Of a stretch of DNA of 64,000 nucleotides, positions 60,448 to 64,000 are shown one piece after another (positions within the stretch are counted from its first letter, which is position 1; each line of letters starts with the position of its first letter). A model generated the notes under the pieces. That model searched no databases. It saw only the letters and a list, made by a program, of their open reading frames with translations, and was not told the origin of the DNA. The stretch is from Flavobacteriales bacterium. Lineage in GTDB: Bacteria; Bacteroidota; Bacteroidia; UBA10329. The position numbers and the translations under genes were made by a program. The DNA is taken from positions 1 through 64,000 of the forward strand of contig JACJZQ010000007.1 in NCBI GenBank assembly GCA_020635495.1, written 5' to 3'.

Positions 60448-61773
60448 TTATCCTACCAGTTTGCGGTATTTGAGTCGTTTTGGGCCTGTGTCTCCCAAGC
60501 GTTTCTTGCGGTTCTCTTCGTAATCGGTGTAGCCACCTTCGAAGTAGTACACCTGAGAGTCGCCTTCGAACGCAAGGATATGCGTACAGATACGGTCCAA
60601 GAACCAACGGTCGTGGCTGATGATGACCGCGCAACCCGCGAAGCTTTCCAGACCTTCTTCCAAGGCACGGAGCGTGTTCACATCGATATCGTTAGTCGGC
60701 TCATCCAGCAATAGCACGTTCGCTTCCTGCTTGAGTGTCATTGCCAAATGCAATCTGTTTCTTTCACCACCAGAAAGCATGGCTACTTTCTTGCCTTGGT
60801 CGCCACCACCGAAGTTGAAGCGCGAAACGTAGGCACGTGAATTCAATCTTCTTCCACCCAATTCCATCTCTTCCAAACCGTCAGAAATGGTTTCCCAAAC
60901 GGTTTTATTGGGGTCGATGCTGGCATGCTGCTGATCCACGTAGGCCACCTTCACGGTGTCACCTACTTTAAACTCTCCGCTATCAGGTGTTTCCAATCCC
61001 ATGATCATACGGAAAAGCGTGGTCTTACCCGCACCATTCGGCCCAATGATTCCAACGATTCCGTTCGGTGGCAAACTGAAATTCAGGTGTTCGTAAAGCA
61101 ACTTGTCTCCAAATGCTTTCGACACATCTACCGCCTCAATCACATTCGTTCCTAAACGCGGTCCGTTCGGAATGAAGATCTCCAGTTTCTCCTCCTTCTG
61201 CTTTGTGTCTTCGTTTAGGAGTTTATCGTACGCACTCAAACGCGCTTTGCTCTTGGCCTGACGCGCTTTTGGACTCATTCTTACCCACTCCAACTCGCGC
61301 TCCAACGTTTTTCTACGCTTGCTTTCTTGCTTTTCTTCCTGCTTCAGTCGCTTGCTTTTCTGATCCAACCAACTGCTGTAGTTGCCCTGCCACGGAATAC
61401 CTTCTCCACGGTCGAGTTCGAGGATCCAACCTGCCACGTTATCGAGGAAGTAACGATCGTGCGTAATGCCGATGACCGTTCCTTTGTACTGCTGCAAGTG
61501 CTGCTCCAACCAATCGATACTCTCGGCATCCAAGTGGTTGGTAGGCTCATCCAAAAGGAGGATGTCGGGTTCTTGAAGCAACAGACGGCACAACGCCACT
61601 CTACGCTTCTCCCCTCCTGAGAGGGTTCCGACCTTCTGATCATCTGGCGGACAACGCAATGCATCCATCGCTCTTTCGAGCTTGTGGTCGAGTTCCCAAC
61701 CGCCCATCGCTTCGATCTTATCGGCCAGTACGCCTTGGCGCTCAATGAGTTTATTCATCTCATCATCGCTCAT
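60448..61773 (-). CDS. ettA: EttA-like ABC-F ATPase, C-terminal part (split gene)
   Basis: 441 residues beginning at the ATG at 61773 in the frame MSDDEMNKL. It holds the first signature LSGGEKRRVALCRLL with DEPTNHLD, the linker with basic residues, the second Walker A GPNGAGKTT and LSGGERNRLHLAMTLK with DEPTNDID. The first Walker A and Q-loop are in the upstream reading frame. EttA binds ribosomes and controls entry into elongation according to ATP/ADP. It overlaps the upstream frame by 11 bases, so internal initiation is possible, though an error or mutation is more likely. Confidence 0.88.
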   Translation of the reverse strand: MSDDEMNKLIERQGVLADKIEAMGGWELDHKLERAMDALRCPPDDQKVGTLSGGEKRRVALCRLLLQEPDILLLDEPTNHLDAESIDWLEQHLQQYKGTVIGITHDRYFLDNVAGWILELDRGEGIPWQGNYSSWLDQKSKRLKQEEKQESKRRKTLERELEWVRMSPKARQAKSKARLSAYDKLLNEDTKQKEEKLEIFIPNGPRLGTNVIEAVDVSKAFGDKLLYEHLNFSLPPNGIVGIIGPNGAGKTTLFRMIMGLETPDSGEFKVGDTVKVAYVDQQHASIDPNKTVWETISDGLEEMELGGRRLNSRAYVSRFNFGGGDQGKKVAMLSGGERNRLHLAMTLKQEANVLLLDEPTNDIDVNTLRALEEGLESFAGCAVIISHDRWFLDRICTHILAFEGDSQVYYFEGGYTDYEENRKKRLGDTGPKRLKYRKLVG

Positions 61774-62128
61774 CGGCTCCCCGAATTTTCAGGTTCACCT
61801 CATCATATTCTTTCATGATGCCGGCCAATTCTGCCACGGCTTCCATCACCACTTCCTTCACGCTCTTGTCGGGGTCGAGCTGAGGTTCCTGCTCCAAGTA
61901 TCCAACGGAATATCCTGGAGAGAAAACAACATCTCCCTGAAAGCTTTTGTCTACCCCCGCAATGATCTTGAGCAAGGTGGATTTACCCGAACCGTTGAGA
62001 CCGATGATACCGATCTTGGCACCGTAGAAAAACGAGAGGTAAATATTATTGAGAACCTTCTTGTTATTGGATTGGAACGTCTTGCTGACGCCCACCATCG
62101 AAAAAATGACCTTCTTATCGTCTGACAT
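61763..62128 (-). CDS. ettA: EttA-like ABC-F ATPase, N-terminal part (split gene)
   Basis: 121 residues with the start of the first ABC domain (GVSKTFQSNNKKVL) and Walker A GLNGSGKST. It ends in NLKIRGADER and a stop. Removing one A from the AAAA run (plus-strand TTTT at 61786-61789) restores the usual NLKFGEPMSDDEMNKL junction with the downstream frame. Together the two parts have the length of a normal EttA (about 560 residues). Confidence 0.85.
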   Translation of the reverse strand: MSDDKKVIFSMVGVSKTFQSNNKKVLNNIYLSFFYGAKIGIIGLNGSGKSTLLKIIAGVDKSFQGDVVFSPGYSVGYLEQEPQLDPDKSVKEVVMEAVAELAGIMKEYDEVNLKIRGADER

Positions 62129-62147
62129 GTGTAGTGAAATTGGGGCG

Positions 62148-62155
62148 CAAAGATA
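62148..62155 (-). promoter_or_regulatory. Candidate -7 promoter element for ettA
   Basis: The minus strand reads TATCTTTG, an exact TAnnTTTG match, 19 bases before the ATG at 62128. Confidence 0.5.
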
Positions 62156-62310
62156 GGAAGCTAAACTTGTGCTATTCCATCAAGAAATCACGCTAGCAAA
62201 TCGGATTTTCAAGTTTGAAAGCACATTTTTTTGGTGAACCGCGCAACATATAAATCTATTACATAGTATTACACCCGAATTAGAAGTATTTCATCAACCT
62301 AGAGAACGCA

Positions 62311-62694
62311 ATGAGCACTGGAAAACCGCGAGTGGTAAAAGATTATGACAAACTTGATAAACAAATTCAAGAGCAAATAAAGCTTGAGTATCCATACGGT
62401 TTTGAGGACAACCTCATCAAATTCACCAACGCAGAAGGAAAGCGGGTATCTGCTTTACCATTTGAGGCGGAAGACAAGTACTATTTGGTACGAATGACCA
62501 TTGAAGAGGCTCAAGCCATCATTGAGGATGATGATGATTACGATGAGGATGGTAACCTGACCGATGAGGCCAGAGAGGAGATCGAAGACAGAATGGATGA
62601 TGTTGAGATTGAAGGCGAGGCTGAAGAAGAGGTTGAGGAATCTGACGATGCCGATTCCGATGAGGATGAGGGAGATGACGATGACGAACGCTAA
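62311..62694 (+). CDS. Small acidic protein, 127 aa
   Basis: Residues 1-75 are a compact domain (YDKLDKQIQEQIKLEYPYGFEDNLIKF...LVRMTIEEAQAII) and the last 45 are almost entirely Asp, Glu and short hydrophobics, like the delta subunit tail of RNA polymerase or an intrinsically disordered acidic tail. I do not recognise the family with certainty; similar proteins occur widely in Bacteroidota. It has no signal peptide and stands alone between two minus-strand genes. Confidence 0.7.
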   Translation: MSTGKPRVVKDYDKLDKQIQEQIKLEYPYGFEDNLIKFTNAEGKRVSALPFEAEDKYYLVRMTIEEAQAIIEDDDDYDEDGNLTDEAREEIEDRMDDVEIEGEAEEEVEESDDADSDEDEGDDDDER

Positions 62695-62700
62695 GTAAAA

Positions 62701-62743
62701 GCCCGACCCGCTCAGATTCTCCCCATACTGAGCAAGGCCGGGC
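62701..62743 (-). terminator. Probable terminator after the prenyltransferase-like gene
   Basis: On the minus strand GCCCGG...GCTCAG (62743-62728) pairs with CTGAGC...CGGGC (62715-62701) and is followed by TTTTA. The stem has an internal mismatch region. Confidence 0.6.
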
Positions 62744-62767
62744 AACCACCGAAGCGAACTTCAGACC

Positions 62768-64000
62768 TTAACTACCTCCCATGGTCTGAAGACTTTGAAT
62801 ATCATTTTCTATTGAAAGAATGAGCAAGCAAGTGGCTGTGCAGAACACAGGGCTTGTTATGCAATGATGTCCATTCCAGCTTCCGTCCTGATTCTGAATA
62901 CGAATCATCTTTCCGGAAATGTCATCGTACCAGTTTTTCCAGCTGTTGTCTTTGGCAATAACCAGTCCCTCACCTGTTTGAAGGAAGCTCAAGAACTCTT
63001 CGCCACCGTTGTTTCCAAAGCCGCTCATCACGTCTTCGCGCTGCGCGGTTTGCTTGGCGTTCTCGTAAACCTTGTAGCTGGTTTCGGCCTTAATGGCTTC
63101 ATCCTCAGCAAAACCTAATTTTCTGAGAACATCGGCTGTAACTTCTTCAGCATCAGCAATGATGCCCTGTTGCTTGGCCTGCTCTACGCTTTCCTTGGCT
63201 TTACGGGCATCTTTGGCCGCGGCTCTTGCCGATCCGGAAACCGAGTACAGCACAATACCTGCACCTTTATCGGTCTTAACATTTCCCGTTTCAGTATCGA
63301 AATTGCTTTTCTGATAGTTCCTAGCATTCTCCAATTTATCCAGATCCACATCTGCTCCGGCAAATTCTGCGGCTTCCAATGCATTACTGGCCAAAGAAGA
63401 TTGTAGCACACCTGCCCAACCGGCACCCTGCGTACTTCCATCGGCCATTTGTCCTTTTTGGATCTTGTATACGCAAACGTTCAAGGCATCTTCAATCCGC
63501 TTTCGCGAAGCATGATTCTCAGGCAGTTTTTCCAGCAGATTAGTGAGGAATTGCGAAGCAAGCACTACGTCAATGTTCTGGCCTAGCTTCGTTTGTATCT
63601 GCGTGTTCTGTAGCTTGGTGATGTTCAGCGAGTTCGGGTCTGAATCTTCTACCTGGCCCAATATGTACTCCAGAGCGCCCTTCAGCTGCTTACTGTGCTC
63701 GCCTCTTTCTAATGTGCTACCGTTACGCAAAAGCGCCATACCCACCATTGATGTTGTGGCAGGGTCTGCCTGCACGGCATGAGGGTCCATCTCTTGTTGG
63801 CGGTAGTGGCTACCTGCGCCCCAACCTCCGTTCTTCTGTTGGGCTTCAGAGATCCAATTCAATCCATGCTCCAAGGAGGTCATTACCTTTTCTGGCGTTT
63901 TGTGTTTGGCGTAGTCTTCCGTATTCTCAATTCCCATCATGGAATTGAAAACACAACCTTTTTCTGGCTGGACATCTCGTGGCCCAAAGAGGTCTGGCAC
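62768..64000 (-). CDS. Prenyltransferase/squalene-cyclase-like repeat protein (partial)
   Basis: 410 residues; the 5' part lies beyond the window, since the frame is open to the edge. Alpha/alpha-toroid QW-type motifs are visible (QQKNGGWG near residue 55 and IQNQDGSWNGHHC near the end), as in prenyltransferases and squalene-hopene cyclases. A long helical insert with many Ala, Lys and Glu (RAAAKDARKAKESVEQAKQ) separates them. The catalytic DxDD motif of the cyclases is not seen in the visible part. The function could be structural rather than catalytic. Confidence 0.7.
   Translation of the reverse strand: MPDLFGPRDVQPEKGCVFNSMMGIENTEDYAKHKTPEKVMTSLEHGLNWISEAQQKNGGWGAGSHYRQQEMDPHAVQADPATTSMVGMALLRNGSTLERGEHSKQLKGALEYILGQVEDSDPNSLNITKLQNTQIQTKLGQNIDVVLASQFLTNLLEKLPENHASRKRIEDALNVCVYKIQKGQMADGSTQGAGWAGVLQSSLASNALEAAEFAGADVDLDKLENARNYQKSNFDTETGNVKTDKGAGIVLYSVSGSARAAAKDARKAKESVEQAKQQGIIADAEEVTADVLRKLGFAEDEAIKAETSYKVYENAKQTAQREDVMSGFGNNGGEEFLSFLQTGEGLVIAKDNSWKNWYDDISGKMIRIQNQDGSWNGHHCITSPVFCTATCLLILSIENDIQSLQTMGGS

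Overview
The window is chromosomal DNA of a member of the Bacteroidota, probably a marine or aquatic Flavobacteriales-type organism. The evidence is type IX secretion (a PorT homologue at 57479-58219 and at least three large exported proteins with C-terminal 'YPNP...' sorting domains), many lipoproteins with a clear lipobox, Bacteroidota-type promoters of the form TAnnTT(T/C)G close to start codons, SprB repeats, WG repeats, and a cold-shock protein with a lysine-rich N-terminus. There are no rRNA or tRNA genes, no insertion sequence and no CRISPR array that I can support. Coding density is very high and no gene-free stretch exceeds 300 bases.

Layout. 1-11.7 kb: part of a di-heme peroxidase, a secreted sialidase, a lipoprotein, PlsC, then a tightly coupled operon (OmpH-like chaperone, alpha/beta hydrolase, RibD, EamA transporter, TlpA-like thioredoxin), a second di-heme peroxidase, a rhodanese, a DUF547 protein and YebC. 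11.9-17.7 kb: a 1929-residue secreted subtilase with nine SprB repeats. 17.7-21.5 kb: acyl-CoA-binding protein, AlkB-type hydroxylase with a divergent TetR regulator and a large palindrome between them, a YhiN-type flavoprotein and TrmL.

21.5-29.5 kb, all on the minus strand: an unusual group made of a PqqD-like domain protein, an ATP-grasp ligase, a LysA-fold PLP decarboxylase, a urea-transporter/LytM fusion, a TPR-plus-beta-barrel protein and a TPR protein, with an AraC regulator upstream. A four-helix-bundle (IVP) gene sits inside it, and heptamer repeats lie at its gene junctions. This is my best candidate for an undescribed biosynthetic/envelope system.

30-46.5 kb: a polytopic membrane protein, an orphan OmpR-type regulator, a penicillin acylase-family enzyme, a glycine-rich type IX cargo, an SLC5 symporter, a nucleotidyltransferase, a WYL regulator, a WG-repeat protein, a cold-shock protein, FadD and small unknown genes.

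46.6-55.9 kb, all minus strand: a coherent light/B12-response block. It holds photolyase, FolE, a QueD/PTPS homologue, IPP isomerase, an ECF sigma factor, a CarH/LitR-type MerR-B12 regulator, an SRPBCC protein, a TIGR01777-type SDR and a large DUF4397 repeat protein. The sigma-factor gene and the DUF4397 gene share a 32-33 bp inverted-repeat element upstream. 55.9-64 kb: FAD oxidoreductase, PorT, MenG/UbiE, HisS, an EttA gene split by a single-base insertion, a small acidic protein and part of a prenyltransferase/squalene-cyclase-like repeat protein.
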